Assembly: GCA_025451785.1 (NCBI GenBank)
Contig: JANWJV010000128.1
Coordinates: 1-53,486 of the forward strand
From: Bacteroidia bacterium
GTDB lineage: Bacteria > Bacteroidota > Bacteroidia > JANWJV01
DNA: 53,486 nt
Reading direction: 5' to 3'
Position numbers and translations under genes: made by a program. Positions 40,831 to 50,800 of this stretch are shown here, one piece after another. Each line of letters begins with the position of its first letter. The first letter of the stretch is position 1. The notes under the pieces were generated by a model. That model was not told the DNA's origin, did no database searches, and saw only the letters and a program-made list of their open reading frames with translations.

Positions 40831-40833
40831 TGC

Positions 40834-41151
40834 TTAGTATTTTGTGAGGCTGGTATCGATCTCGTCGGCATAAGCGAGGATGCCGCCCTTTAAATTATAC
40901 ACATTGGTATAACCCATTTGGGTCTCGAGCGCTTGTGTGATGGCGCCTGAACGCGCGCCGCTGCGGCAATGCACGATCACCTTCTTGGTCTTGGAGATCT
41001 TATCGAGGTTGTTCATCACCTCGCCCATGGGGATGAGCTCCGCGCCGATGCTACAGATCTCCTTTTCATGGGGCTCGCGTACGTCGATGAGTTGGAAGTC
41101 CTCTTTGTCATCCATCATCTTTTTCAAATCTCTAACAGTGATCTCTTTCAT
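40834..41151 (-). CDS. Single-domain rhodanese
   Basis: 105 residues, one rhodanese domain. The active loop is HCRSGARS with catalytic Cys62, and the family motif LIDVREPHE is present at 21-29. No signal peptide, so cytoplasmic. Such proteins carry persulfide sulfur between enzymes. It starts three bases after the phosphosulfolactate synthase gene stop. Whether it is tied to sulfur chemistry of that enzyme is only suggested by gene order. Confidence 0.95.
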   Translation of the reverse strand: MKEITVRDLKKMMDDKEDFQLIDVREPHEKEICSIGAELIPMGEVMNNLDKISKTKKVIVHCRSGARSGAITQALETQMGYTNVYNLKGGILAYADEIDTSLTKY

Positions 41152-41154
41152 GGC

Positions 41155-41937
41155 TCAGGTCTTATTTGAAGAAAGTTCTTTGGGTAAAAAGCTAAAGAAG
41201 GTATCGCCCCTCAGGCCCAGGCGAAGGGTCTCCAGGGGAATAACATCGTCGTGCGAAATATTGCCGAGGTTGGCATTGGGCCCCAGCAATTTCAGGAACC
41301 ATACCTGCTGCGATTTTTGGGGAGCTTCCCACAGTATTTTTTCTCCCGGTACACGGGCCAATATCTTATTGATAAGAATAGTATGCGCGTGGCCGCTGGC
41401 GCGGTAAATGCCCACCGTGCCGCTCTCCCTCGCTTCAGCGATCACCTTCCAGGAGCCTGCCTTCAGCTCCGCGTTCATCATGGAGATCCATTTGGCGGGG
41501 TGAATGATAATGCCTTCTTCTTTCGATCCTACTTCAGAAAGCACCGTAAAGTTCTTCGACAGCTTACTGATGTATTCGCACTTTTTGTTGTGAGGCATCA
41601 GGATCGAGCCGTCCGAAACTTCCGCCATCTCCATCTTGTATTTGTCAAGCAGCTTCTGGTAATCATCAAACATGCCTCGGATAACAAACGCTTCGAACAA
41701 TGTTCCGCCGAAATAGGTCTTAATGCCAGCGTCTTTGTACAGCTTCAACTTTTTCTCCAGGTCGTTGGTGATGTACGAAGTGCCAAAGCCAAGCTTTACC
41801 ATGTCGGTAAGGTGGCCGCTTGCTGAAATAAAATCTTCGGCGCCACGGAGGCTCAGGCCCTTGTCCATCATCATGGTAACACCCTTTTCGCGGGGCTTCT
41901 TCGGCCTTTCTGGAATATGACTGAGGTGGTAGTTCAC
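41155..41937 (-). CDS. comA: Phosphosulfolactate synthase (ComA family)
   Basis: 260 residues from GTG at 41937, sharing one base with the TPR gene stop. Sequence pattern follows ComA/PSL synthase: RPKKPREKGVTMMMDKGLSL, MVKLGFGTSYI, KTYFGGTLFEAF, EVSDGSILMP, EVGSKEEGI and EARESGTVGIY. The archaeal enzyme adds sulfite to phosphoenolpyruvate for coenzyme M; Bacteroidota have homologues of uncertain use, possibly linked to sulfonate or sulfonolipid precursors. No other coenzyme M or sulfonolipid gene is in the window. The TIM-barrel type fold is expected. Very tight operon with a rhodanese and DedA protein. Confidence 0.9.
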   Translation of the reverse strand: MNYHLSHIPERPKKPREKGVTMMMDKGLSLRGAEDFISASGHLTDMVKLGFGTSYITNDLEKKLKLYKDAGIKTYFGGTLFEAFVIRGMFDDYQKLLDKYKMEMAEVSDGSILMPHNKKCEYISKLSKNFTVLSEVGSKEEGIIIHPAKWISMMNAELKAGSWKVIAEARESGTVGIYRASGHAHTILINKILARVPGEKILWEAPQKSQQVWFLKLLGPNANLGNISHDDVIPLETLRLGLRGDTFFSFLPKELSSNKT

Positions 41938-43346
41938 TATTTTTTGTAGGATTCTATGATCTCGAGTACCGCCGCATTGTGCTTCAGCTGGGGAAGGAAA
42001 TCGAACAGTTCGTTGTGCTTGTCGTAATCGATGTTGAGCGCGGTTTGCAGGAAACCCATGGCCTCTTGCTTTTCTCCGGCACGCATAAGGCAGCCTGCCA
42101 TACGGTACTGCAGTTCGGCATTGGTGGGGTGGTGCTTGATCCCTTCCGCCAATACTTCCAGCGCTTCCCCTACATGCTCCATCTCAACGAGCAAGGCACT
42201 GTGGTCAAGCCAGATGTCGATGATATAAGGGTCCAGCTCAGCCACCTTCCGGTAAGCGGTGGCGGCTTCTTCCTGGAACCCCATTTTGTTCTGAACGTCG
42301 CCATAGATATACCAGAAATCGGCGTTCTCCTGGTCGAGCTCCAGCGCCTTCTTCACGTAATGAATGCCTTCGGTAATTCGGTTCTGGTAATCGAGCACCA
42401 TGCCAATACCCATCCAGGCGTCAGCCATATGGGGATCCAGCTTCACCGCCTTGTTGTAATTGGCGAGCGCGTGTTCGTACTCCTCTTTCTTCTCGTAGCA
42501 TTCGCCGATATAATAAAACGTATTGGCATCAGGCTCTTCGCAGCCAAAGGTCTCTTTGTAAACTTCAATGGCCTCGTCGTACCTGCCCAAATGCGCCAGC
42601 GAGTTGGCTTTGTTGAAATACGCGGAGGCGAACTTCTGGTTCACCGCGATGGCATAGTCGTAGGCATCGATCGCCTTTTCAAAAAGCTTCAGCCGGTTAT
42701 AGGCCACACCCAGGTTGAACCAGGCGGTTTCGGCATAAGGATACTTTTCGAGATAGTCAGTATAATATTTCGCGCTCTCTTCGTGCTTGCCGCCCAGCTC
42801 ATAGCAAAAGGCCAGCTCATAAAGCGCCGCTTCGTTTTCGGGATTGATCTCGATGGCCTTCTTTAGATAAAAGATGGCGTCGCTGAAGCGGGAAGTATTT
42901 TCAAACTCAAAGGCAAGGGCCAGGTACACCTCGTCGGCATGTTCAGGATCGCATATGGCAGCCTTCTTATAATTCTCAATGGCTTGTTCGGTAAGTCCCA
43001 TCTGGCTGTATATGGCGCCGCGTGTCATGAAAAGTTCGGGGTTAGAGGGTTCCATCATTTCGGCAGTGGCAAGCACCGCCAGGGCCTCCTGCGACTTTTC
43101 AGTGGCGCCAAGTATCTGTGCCTTTCTTAACTGGAATACCACCGAAAAAAGATACTGACGGGTAGCAATGTCTGTAGCATGCTCCGCCATCTTCAGGTTG
43201 TTCTGGTCAAGGTAGAAGTCAATGATCTCCTCGTATTCATCGGCGTCGAAAAAGCAACTTCCCCCATTTTTGGTAAGGGTCTCAAAACGTTCTGCGAGGG
43301 GATTGCTGTCCTTTTTTTCTCCTTTGTTCCGTCCGTCTTCTAACAT
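41937..43346 (-). CDS. Tetratricopeptide repeat protein
   Basis: 469 residues, cytoplasmic. After about 75 residues it is built of consecutive TPR units with the pattern A-x-x-x-x-x-x-x-A...DP (or NP), for example AIENYKKAAICDPEHADEVY, AIFYLKKAIEINPENEAALY, AIDAYDYAIAVNQKFASAYF and ALANYNKAVKLDPHMADAWM; about eleven units can be seen. It is a protein-binding scaffold. In several Bacteroidota a long TPR protein precedes a phosphosulfolactate synthase and aroE, as here. A TACATTTG promoter element lies upstream and it shares one base with the next gene. Confidence 0.92.
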   Translation of the reverse strand: MLEDGRNKGEKKDSNPLAERFETLTKNGGSCFFDADEYEEIIDFYLDQNNLKMAEHATDIATRQYLFSVVFQLRKAQILGATEKSQEALAVLATAEMMEPSNPELFMTRGAIYSQMGLTEQAIENYKKAAICDPEHADEVYLALAFEFENTSRFSDAIFYLKKAIEINPENEAALYELAFCYELGGKHEESAKYYTDYLEKYPYAETAWFNLGVAYNRLKLFEKAIDAYDYAIAVNQKFASAYFNKANSLAHLGRYDEAIEVYKETFGCEEPDANTFYYIGECYEKKEEYEHALANYNKAVKLDPHMADAWMGIGMVLDYQNRITEGIHYVKKALELDQENADFWYIYGDVQNKMGFQEEAATAYRKVAELDPYIIDIWLDHSALLVEMEHVGEALEVLAEGIKHHPTNAELQYRMAGCLMRAGEKQEAMGFLQTALNIDYDKHNELFDFLPQLKHNAAVLEIIESYKK

Positions 43347-43372
43347 GGATGGGATTTGGTTCTCGGTAATAA

Positions 43373-43380
43373 CAAATGTA
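43373..43380 (-). promoter_or_regulatory. -7 element for the TPR-comA-aroE run
   Basis: Minus strand reads TACATTTG, a full match to TAnnTTTG, 26 bases before the ATG at 43346. No clear -33. Confidence 0.5.
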
Positions 43381-43471
43381 ATAAAAAATGGGCTGTGTCT
43401 TACCCACTTTCCGGGTATTTCTTAATAATACCCTGTTGAGAACTTCATGGGAGGGCAATTGCCGAAAAAAT

Positions 43472-43479
43472 TATATTTG
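43472..43479 (+). promoter_or_regulatory. -7 element for glmM
   Basis: TATATTTG, a full consensus match. Transcription would start near 43486, which is before the GTG at 43501 but after the ATG at 43447; this decides the glmM start in favour of 43501. Confidence 0.5.
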
Positions 43480-43500
43480 CATTCCTACTTCATTTTTTTT

Positions 43501-44928
43501 GTGACGTTAATAAAATCTATTTCGGGTATCAGGGGTACCATCGGCGGCAAGCCCGGCGAAGGCCTTAGTCCTCTTGATGTGGTGAAGTTCAGCGCTGCCT
43601 TCGGCACCTGGATAAAGAAAAGATCCAAAAAAGAAAAGGTACGTATCGTGGTAGGCCGCGACGCTCGCATTTCCGGCGAAATGGTAAACAACCTGGTGCT
43701 GGGCACCCTGCAGGGGCTGGGCATCGATGTGATAGACATAGGGCTATCCACCACGCCTACCGTTGAGATAGCCGTGCCCGATGAAAAGGCGGCAGGGGGC
43801 ATCATTATTACTGCCAGCCACAATCCCAAACAATGGAACGCGCTCAAGCTCCTGAACGAAAAAGGGGAATTCATCAGCGAAAAAGATGGCTCCGAAGTGC
43901 TTGCTATCGCCGACAGAGAAGACTACCTTTTTGCTGACGTAAACGCGTTGGGGGTCATTACCAGGAACGATACTTATTTCGAAAAACACATACAGAAGAT
44001 ACTGGCGCTGCCTTTAGTGGATGTGAAGGCCATAAAGCAGAAGAACTTCAAAGTGGCCATTGATTGTGTGAACTCCAGCGGCGGCATTGCAGTGCCCATG
44101 CTGCTCAACGCGCTCGGAGTACAAACGATATTTCCTCTTTATTGCGAGCCTAACGGTGATTTTCAGCACGAACCGGAGCCTATTCCCGAAAACCTTCGTG
44201 ATATCGCCAAAGCCGTTGTGAAGAACAAGGCGGACATCGGCATTGTGGTGGATCCCGATGTTGACCGCCTGGCCATTGTTTGTGAGGATGGTGAGATGTT
44301 CGGGGAAGAATACACGCTGGTAGCCATCGCTGATTATGTAATATCGCAGCGCAGCCCGGCCGAGAAAGTGGATGGAAAGTTCACTACCGTGAGCAACCTT
44401 TCCTCTACCCGAGCGCTGCGCGATGTAACAGAGGATGGCCGAGGCGTTTATCATGCCTCCGCTGTTGGTGAAGTGAACGTGGTAACCATGATGAAGGAAG
44501 TGAAGGCTATTATTGGCGGCGAGGGCAATGGCGGAGTGATCTATCCCGACCTGCATTACGGCCGCGACGCCCTCGTTGGGATCGCCTTATTTCTTTCGCA
44601 CCTCGCCAAGTTCGGCAAGAGCGTTTCCATGCTTCGTTCCAAATACCCCGATTACCATCTCTCTAAGAACAAGATCGAGCTTACCAAAGAGATCAGTGTT
44701 GACAAGATACTGGAAGGCATCCAGGAAAAATACGCCAAGCAGCCCATTAATACTGTTGATGGCGTGAAGATAGAGTTCGGGAAAGAATGGGTGCACCTGC
44801 GCCGCTCGAACACCGAGCCCATTATCCGTATCTATGCTGAAAGTGAAACGGAAACAACGGCCGAAAACCTGGCCAAGAAAATAATGCTCGATATAAGGGA
44901 ACTTATTAAAGAGCAGCAGATGAATTAA
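43501..44928 (+). CDS. glmM: Phosphoglucosamine mutase
   Basis: 475 residues from GTG at 43501 (TLIKSISGIRGTIGG), the usual start in this family and consistent with the promoter. It converts glucosamine-6-phosphate to glucosamine-1-phosphate for peptidoglycan and lipopolysaccharide. Motifs: phospho-serine Ser106 in TASHNPKQWN, metal-binding DPDVDR (Asp251, 253, 255), sugar-binding GEGNGG, and the phosphate-binding RRSNTEPIIRIY near the C-terminus. Related phosphomannomutases look similar, so substrate choice is by family resemblance. Its stop shares the TTAA at 44925-44928 with the convergent gene. Confidence 0.88.
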   Translation: MTLIKSISGIRGTIGGKPGEGLSPLDVVKFSAAFGTWIKKRSKKEKVRIVVGRDARISGEMVNNLVLGTLQGLGIDVIDIGLSTTPTVEIAVPDEKAAGGIIITASHNPKQWNALKLLNEKGEFISEKDGSEVLAIADREDYLFADVNALGVITRNDTYFEKHIQKILALPLVDVKAIKQKNFKVAIDCVNSSGGIAVPMLLNALGVQTIFPLYCEPNGDFQHEPEPIPENLRDIAKAVVKNKADIGIVVDPDVDRLAIVCEDGEMFGEEYTLVAIADYVISQRSPAEKVDGKFTTVSNLSSTRALRDVTEDGRGVYHASAVGEVNVVTMMKEVKAIIGGEGNGGVIYPDLHYGRDALVGIALFLSHLAKFGKSVSMLRSKYPDYHLSKNKIELTKEISVDKILEGIQEKYAKQPINTVDGVKIEFGKEWVHLRRSNTEPIIRIYAESETETTAENLAKKIMLDIRELIKEQQMN

Positions 44929-45359
44929 TGACGCTGCTTGCGGATCCGGTCCTCGTCGTCCACCTCTTCCATTACTTGTGCCACGGTAGTTACACGGCTT
45001 TCCACGAACGTGATTATCAAAACGTACCTCACATCTCTTCGTTCGTGCTCGAACACCGGGCTCAGGTAATAATCGATATTGAAATTCAATTTCTTTGATC
45101 GCTTGTCTTGTGTACTGTTATTGGGTTTTCCAAGCATGGTTATGATCTTCTCCTGTGTGTAATCCTTAACATTCGTTCCTTTTACCCAGGCCTTCTCATT
45201 ATCGAAGGTATAAGGCATAAATCTTTGGCGCAAACCCATGGTGCCGTCGCTGTCTGATTTAAAATCCTGAGAAAAGAAACTTTCGGTAGAAGTGGAGTCT
45301 TGCGAAAAACCGCAGAGCGGCAGAAGGAGAAATAGTAGGAAGGTCAGCTGTTTTCCCAT
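44925..45359 (-). CDS. Small secreted protein, BamE/SmpA-like motif
   Basis: 144 residues with a signal peptide (LTFLLFLLLPLCGFSQ). A segment YTQEKIITMLGKPNNS, followed by strands FNIDYYLSPVF and YVLIITFVESRVTTV, resembles the two-helix/three-strand BamE/SmpA fold, but no lipobox is present. The end is charged (EEVDDEDRIRKQRH). I cannot assign a family with certainty. Its promoter is divergent with that of the next gene, and its stop overlaps glmM's. Confidence 0.65.
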   Translation of the reverse strand: MGKQLTFLLFLLLPLCGFSQDSTSTESFFSQDFKSDSDGTMGLRQRFMPYTFDNEKAWVKGTNVKDYTQEKIITMLGKPNNSTQDKRSKKLNFNIDYYLSPVFEHERRDVRYVLIITFVESRVTTVAQVMEEVDDEDRIRKQRH

Positions 45360-45363
45360 GCGG

Positions 45364-45407
45364 CAAATTTAGCCATTTAGAAATAAGGAATAAATCTTTT
45401 AAATTTG
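45364..45407. promoter_or_regulatory. Two back-to-back promoters with very short leaders
   Basis: Minus strand TAAATTTG (45364-45371) lies four bases before the ATG at 45359; plus strand TAAATTTG (45400-45407) lies four bases before the ATG at 45412. Weak -33-like TTTA elements overlap between them. Because the transcript begins a few bases after this element, both mRNAs would be leaderless or nearly so. Confidence 0.55.
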
Positions 45408-45411
45408 AACT

Positions 45412-45954
45412 ATGAGGAAGTTATTCCTGTTGATGTCTGTTTTTGTATGCCTTTCGGCAAACGCTCAAAAAGTGGCGGCCGACAGCAATTTTATTATACC
45501 CTTTAATTACAGCTATAAAGCCTGGGGCCTGGTGGCGGGCATCAGTCAGGGCAGCAATACTTATTTTGAGCTGGGCTTTTATAAGATGGCCGGCAGCATG
45601 TCGCGCTGTGCGTTTGGCAGTGGGGCGGGGGCGGTATCGCTCAGTGTCGAATACAATCCTTTTGGAAAAGTGGCCGGTGCCGGCATTACCGCCTGGTCAT
45701 CGGCCGCCACAGTGCTTATGCTGGGGGCAAATGCCGGTGCGTATAGCAACTTTGATCGCACTCAAGGTTATGTAAGGCCTATGATAGGGATCGGAGGGGT
45801 GGTGTTCAGCCTTAGCTATGGCCGCAATATCTATTTCGTTAACGACCCCGAGAACCGAATGGGTGGGCTAAATACCAATATGGTGTCTGTTAAGTATTAT
45901 ATCTCTTGTAGGGAAAAAAGAGGTGCCTTGCCGGAATCGGGGGCTTATAATTAG
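45412..45954 (+). CDS. Secreted protein of unknown function, likely beta-rich
   Basis: 180 residues with a signal peptide (LFLLMSVFVCLSANAQ). The body is rich in Gly, Ala and aromatic residues in alternation (GLVAGISQGSNTYFELGFY, AVSLSVEYNPFGKV, GIGGVVFSLSYGRNIYFVN), which suggests an eight-strand outer-membrane barrel. Two Cys are present. No family is recognised. A promoter is directly upstream and cysteine desulfurase follows after 23 bases. Confidence 0.65.
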   Translation: MRKLFLLMSVFVCLSANAQKVAADSNFIIPFNYSYKAWGLVAGISQGSNTYFELGFYKMAGSMSRCAFGSGAGAVSLSVEYNPFGKVAGAGITAWSSAATVLMLGANAGAYSNFDRTQGYVRPMIGIGGVVFSLSYGRNIYFVNDPENRMGGLNTNMVSVKYYISCREKRGALPESGAYN

Positions 45955-45977
45955 GGAAGAAACCTTAAATTAGCTCC

Positions 45978-47132
45978 GTGAAGAAAGTCTACCTCGACAA
46001 CGCGGCGACAACTCCTCTCGATAAAGAAGTGCTTGACGCGATGCTTCCCTTTATGACGGAGCATTTCGGCAATCCTTCGTCTATTCATGGTTTTGGCCGC
46101 CAGACCCGCGCTGCTATTGAGGGCGCGCGAAAAATAGTGGCTAAGCTGCTGAACGTTTCTCCCTCTGAGATATTTTTTACCTCCGGTGGTACCGAGGCCG
46201 ATAATATGGCCATCCATTGTTCTGTTAACGATCTGGGAGTTACGCATCTTATTACCTCTCCCATTGAACATCATGCGGTGCTGCATACGTGCGAGGCTCT
46301 TGCCGCTTCAGGAAAAGTAAAACTTGATTACGTAAAGCTTACTCCTAACGGGCATATTGATCTTGCTCACTTAGAAGGACTTTTGGCGGCCAATAAATCA
46401 TCCAAATCGCTTGTCACCCTAATGCACGCCAACAACGAGATCGGCAACCTGCTTCCCTTAAAGAAGACAAGTGAGATCTGCGCGAAATACAATGCGGTGT
46501 TCCATTCGGATACCGTTCAAACCATGGCGCATTATGCCATGGACCTCAAGGACCTGGGCGTTCATTTTGTAAATGCTGGCGCTCATAAGTTCCATGGGCC
46601 CAAAGGTGTTGGATTTATCTATGTGAGCTCTGATGTGAAGATACACCCGATCATTCACGGCGGCTCACAAGAACGCAATATGCGTGGAGGTACTGAAAAC
46701 CTTTACGGCATCATTGGCCTGGCAAAGGCCATGGAGATCGCTTACCGCGATATGAAGGAACACCAGGAGCATGTGCAGGGCATCAAGACCTATATGATAG
46801 AGCAGTTGGAGAAGAACATTCCCGGTATCAGTTTTAACGGCGACGTGAAAGGCAGCAGCTTATATACAGTGCTCAATGTTTGCTTTCCGCCTACTGATAA
46901 CGCGGAAATGCTTCTCTTTAATCTTGATATTGCCGGTATTGCCGCCAGCGGCGGCAGTGCCTGTACCTCGGGCAGCAATGTGGGCTCACATGTCCTCAAA
47001 GGTATTTGCAGCGACATGAATCGCCCTTCCATCCGTTTTTCTTTCAGCAAGTACAATACGAAGGAGGAGATCGATTATGTGGTGGCGAAGCTGAAAGAGA
47101 TCTTTACCGTGAAGAAAACACAGACGGCCTGA
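45978..47132 (+). CDS. Cysteine desulfurase (NifS/IscS family)
   Basis: 384 residues from GTG at 45978 (KKVYLDNAATTPLDKEV). It takes sulfur from cysteine to a persulfide for Fe-S clusters and thio-modified tRNA. Motifs: TSGGTEADN (PLP phosphate binding), HKFHGPKG with PLP-lysine Lys204, and ASGGSACTSGS with the active Cys329. It is cytoplasmic. No iscU or suf gene is adjacent, so the partner is unknown and I do not choose between iscS and nifS. It is four bases upstream of pdxH, which makes its cofactor PLP. Confidence 0.95.
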   Translation: MKKVYLDNAATTPLDKEVLDAMLPFMTEHFGNPSSIHGFGRQTRAAIEGARKIVAKLLNVSPSEIFFTSGGTEADNMAIHCSVNDLGVTHLITSPIEHHAVLHTCEALAASGKVKLDYVKLTPNGHIDLAHLEGLLAANKSSKSLVTLMHANNEIGNLLPLKKTSEICAKYNAVFHSDTVQTMAHYAMDLKDLGVHFVNAGAHKFHGPKGVGFIYVSSDVKIHPIIHGGSQERNMRGGTENLYGIIGLAKAMEIAYRDMKEHQEHVQGIKTYMIEQLEKNIPGISFNGDVKGSSLYTVLNVCFPPTDNAEMLLFNLDIAGIAASGGSACTSGSNVGSHVLKGICSDMNRPSIRFSFSKYNTKEEIDYVVAKLKEIFTVKKTQTA

Positions 47133-47135
47133 GCG

Positions 47136-47780
47136 ATGAAAAAGACCAGCATTACCGGTCATCGCCAGGATTATTCCAAGCACTCGCTTGATGAGGCTTC
47201 GGCCGACAAGAATCCAATACGTCAATTTAGTGAATGGTTGGAACAAGCTTCCCAAAGTGGGGTAAAAGAGCCACACGCCTTCACGCTTTCGACGGCCTCT
47301 CGTTCCGGAAAACCATCCGCACGGATATTGCTCCTGCGCGATGTGGGCGAAAAGGGTTTTATTTTTTATACCAATTACAATAGCAGGAAGGGGGCGCAGC
47401 TGAAAGAGAACCCATTTGCTGCCATGACGTTTTTCTGGCAGTCGGTAGAGCGGCAGGTTCGTGTGGAGGGTAAGGTCATTAAGCTGAGCGCGGCTTTGTC
47501 AGACAAATATTTCAATTCGCGGCCCTACGCAAGCCGCGTTAGTGCAGTGGCTTCGCCTCAAAGTAAAGTGGTGAAGAACAGGCAATGGCTTGAAGAGAGC
47601 CATGAGGCCCTGCTTGAAAAATATCCCAACGAAAATGTTCCCCGTCCTGCGCATTGGGGCGGTTATTTGCTTATACCCTCTCAAATAGAGTTTTGGCAGG
47701 GAAGGCCCAACCGTTTGCACGACCGTTTGCGTTACACCCTTCGCGGCGGCAAATGGAAAATGGAGCGGCTCGCTCCTTAA
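47136..47780 (+). CDS. pdxH: Pyridoxamine 5'-phosphate oxidase
   Basis: 214 residues. It oxidises pyridoxamine/pyridoxine phosphate to PLP using FMN. The signature region is present: NPIRQFSEWLEQA, LRDVGEKGFIFYTNYNSRKG, NPFAAMTFFWQSVERQVRVEG and the C-terminal FWQGRPNRLHDRLRY. Full family length. Coupled to the cysteine desulfurase gene by a three-base gap, a sensible pairing since that enzyme depends on PLP. Confidence 0.96.
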   Translation: MKKTSITGHRQDYSKHSLDEASADKNPIRQFSEWLEQASQSGVKEPHAFTLSTASRSGKPSARILLLRDVGEKGFIFYTNYNSRKGAQLKENPFAAMTFFWQSVERQVRVEGKVIKLSAALSDKYFNSRPYASRVSAVASPQSKVVKNRQWLEESHEALLEKYPNENVPRPAHWGGYLLIPSQIEFWQGRPNRLHDRLRYTLRGGKWKMERLAP

Positions 47781-47837
47781 AAACTTCCTCTAAAAACATT
47801 TCCCGTCACTGTTTAAGAGCAGGTAAAAGGAAATGCA

Positions 47838-50800
47838 ATGAGGAAAAAAACACTACACCTTTTTTTACTTTCCCTTTTATTCACGGCCTCGCCCGCCTTC
47901 GCTGCTACTTATTATTCGATCGCCAGCGGGAATTGGACCAGTCCCAATGTTTGGTCTACCACAGGCTGGGGTGGTGCCGCGTCCAGTTCTTATCCCGGGC
48001 AGCTCGCCGCGGGTGACATGGTCTTCATTAGCGGCTATACAATAAATATCCTCTCAACGCCTGCATACGTTCTCAATAAGATCGAGCTGAACCAGTTCAA
48101 TTCTTTTTCACTTCTCGATACAAAGCTGCAGGTGGGCGGTTCTTCGATACTTACTTGTACTTCCTTCCTGATGCTTGATAATAATGTGGACAGCCATATG
48201 GAACTGGATGTATACGCTGGAGGACAGATGGTGGTAAGCGGCCTGGCACAGGTGACCAGGAGCATTACCAACGCCAAAGACAAGCGGATGTCGATCCGTG
48301 TAGCGAATCCGAACTCTAAATTGACCGTAAACGCGTTGAACTATTTTTACGGTCGTGCAATGGCCAACGAGACCGCCGCCAACGAGATATTCGTAGAGGA
48401 CTTTGCGCAACTGCTTGTCAACGGTGCTCTTAATGTAACGATGGGAAACAACGATGGCGACAATAATAAGATGGATATCGTGGTACAGAGCAGCGGGAAG
48501 ATCGATGCCCTTTCCCTGAGCTATGTGCTCAAGAACAGTGATGATGGTGATGATATCATTACGAAGATCACGAACGCCAGCTTCAAAGTGACCGGCACCT
48601 GGAACGAAACGATCGACAATACGGCTATTGCTGGTAATTCTATTACTACATCGCTTGATGGAGGAACATTGGAATCAGGTTTCATGAATTGCTATCAGAA
48701 TGGAGGAGGGGCCGGCGATCTTAGTTTCCTGATAAATAAGGCCAGCATTGGCATCGCTTCTGTCTTTAAAGTGAATGGCGATCTTAATTTCTCTCACAGC
48801 GATGGCGATAACATGGTGTTTGAAACAAATAAGAATTGCACCGCTATCATTACAGGAAGTTTCATAACCACTGTTACTTCCGGTTCTAACGGGGATGTGG
48901 TGCTTATGGACCTCAATGGAGGCACGGTGCAGATCGATAACCTGCTGAAGTCGACTGTGGTGTCCAACAACAATTATTTCAAGATACTTATCGATGGAGC
49001 AGCTGTGACCGTAAAAGGGATCCAGTTCGAACAGCAGGGAGTTGGCACCGGAGATATGCAGATCTACCTTAACAGCAGTTCAGGTACCACGCCTACACTC
49101 CTTACTGTTGGAATATTAGGGATCAATTTTATAGATAATGGCGGCGACAATATGGACATCGTATTGTGGCACAACTCGAAAGTAACGGTGAATGGGAATG
49201 TGTTGTTCAATAACAACGCGGCCAGCGGCAACGACCGCATGATGGTTAGGCTCAATGGGGGAGGAGTCTTGCCTGTATTTGAGGTGACAGGAAATTTTTT
49301 TGGTAATCTTAATACGGGAACCACAGTCAATGATCAGGTGTGCATCGATATTAACGACGGCACTTTTAAATGCAATGGGAACCTGACGCTCACAACCGCT
49401 CCTGCCTGCCTTGCCGGTTCGCATTGCTTTATAGAAGTGGATGTCAATTCCTCCACGTTGAATGTTATTGGTAACGTAAAGCTCGATCACCAGGGTGGTG
49501 GCACTACCTCCAACGATTATATCTATGTAGGCCTCTTGGGTTCTTCCAATTTTACAGCCGGCTCGCTCACACTTAACGGTCAGGGTGGAAATTTTACGCA
49601 CCTTAAAGTGTATAATTCATCGATCGTAAAGGTGAATGGAAACATTAACCTTTCGGCTTCTGCCGCCGGAAAAGTGCTCATCGAGCTCAACCAGTTCGCT
49701 ATTCTGCAAATACTCGGGAGTTTCATTCGGGGTACTCCAAGATATGGATCTCTCAAAACCGGCATCAACACCACAGTGATCTATAGCGGTGCTTCCAACC
49801 AGCAAACCATTGCGGGAGATGCAGGGGCGGGAGGCGACAGCTTTCTTTATTATAACGTTACTATCTCTAATACCTATAGTGTTAAGCCGCAGCTCATCAT
49901 GACCGTGGCCGAAGGTAACGCCACCATTAATTCGGGAGGCGGCCTTAGCCTTACGCAGGGAATAGTGAGCTCTAACGCTTCGGCCATGCTGGTGCTGGCC
50001 AATAATGCCGGCTCCAATTGGGGAAACCCTTTGAGCTTCGTTGATGGTCCCATTAAAAAGGTTGGTAATATGCCCCTGGCGTATACTTTTCCCGTTGGTA
50101 ATAACGGGTACTGGGCCAGGCTTGCCATGAATACCTACGCCAATTTCGGTCCCACCACCGAGTTTGTATGCAGCTACCACGATGCGCCTTCGCCAAACAA
50201 TACTCCTTTGTTCATGGGAAACACCAAAGGCCCTGCGCTCAACCATGTTAGTTATGTTGAATACTGGGACCTTCAGCGAACCTTCGATGTAGGTAACGAC
50301 GCTTCCTGTTTTGTATCGCTTCACTGGGAGAATTCTTCGCGAAGCGTAATAACAAGTGGTGCCGACCTTCGTGTAGCGCATTTCGAATCAACGGGTACCG
50401 GCAAATGGGAGAACTATGGAATGGGAGGTATCACTAATGGTTTGAGCGGATGGATCGGTAGTGGAATGCCAATTTCGGTGTTCAGCCCGGTTACCTTCGG
50501 CTCTGCCGCCGGTATTAACCCTTTGCCTGTGGAGCTAACAAAGTTCAGTGCCTCCGTGGAAGAGCCTGGTGTACGATTGATATGGGAGACCGCCTCCGAG
50601 ACCAATAACGACTACTTTACTTTAGAGCGTTCAGATAATGGGAAAGAGTATGACTTGGTGGAGCGCGTGAAAGGCGCGGGCACAAGTTCAGTTTCGCACG
50701 GGTATTCAGTGCTCGATCTGCGTCCTTATAGCGGAACGATCTATTACCGTTTGAGGCAAACCGATTTTGATGGACATTACGAATACCCGGGTTTGCTGAG

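Noticed and set aside
41979-42866. 295-codon frame on the plus strand
   Set aside because: Antisense to the TPR protein gene, whose repeats are clear; the frame shows no recognisable domain.
44925-44928. Shared TTAA stop codons of convergent genes as a regulatory feature
   Set aside because: A four-base overlap of stops is common in compact genomes and needs no special explanation.
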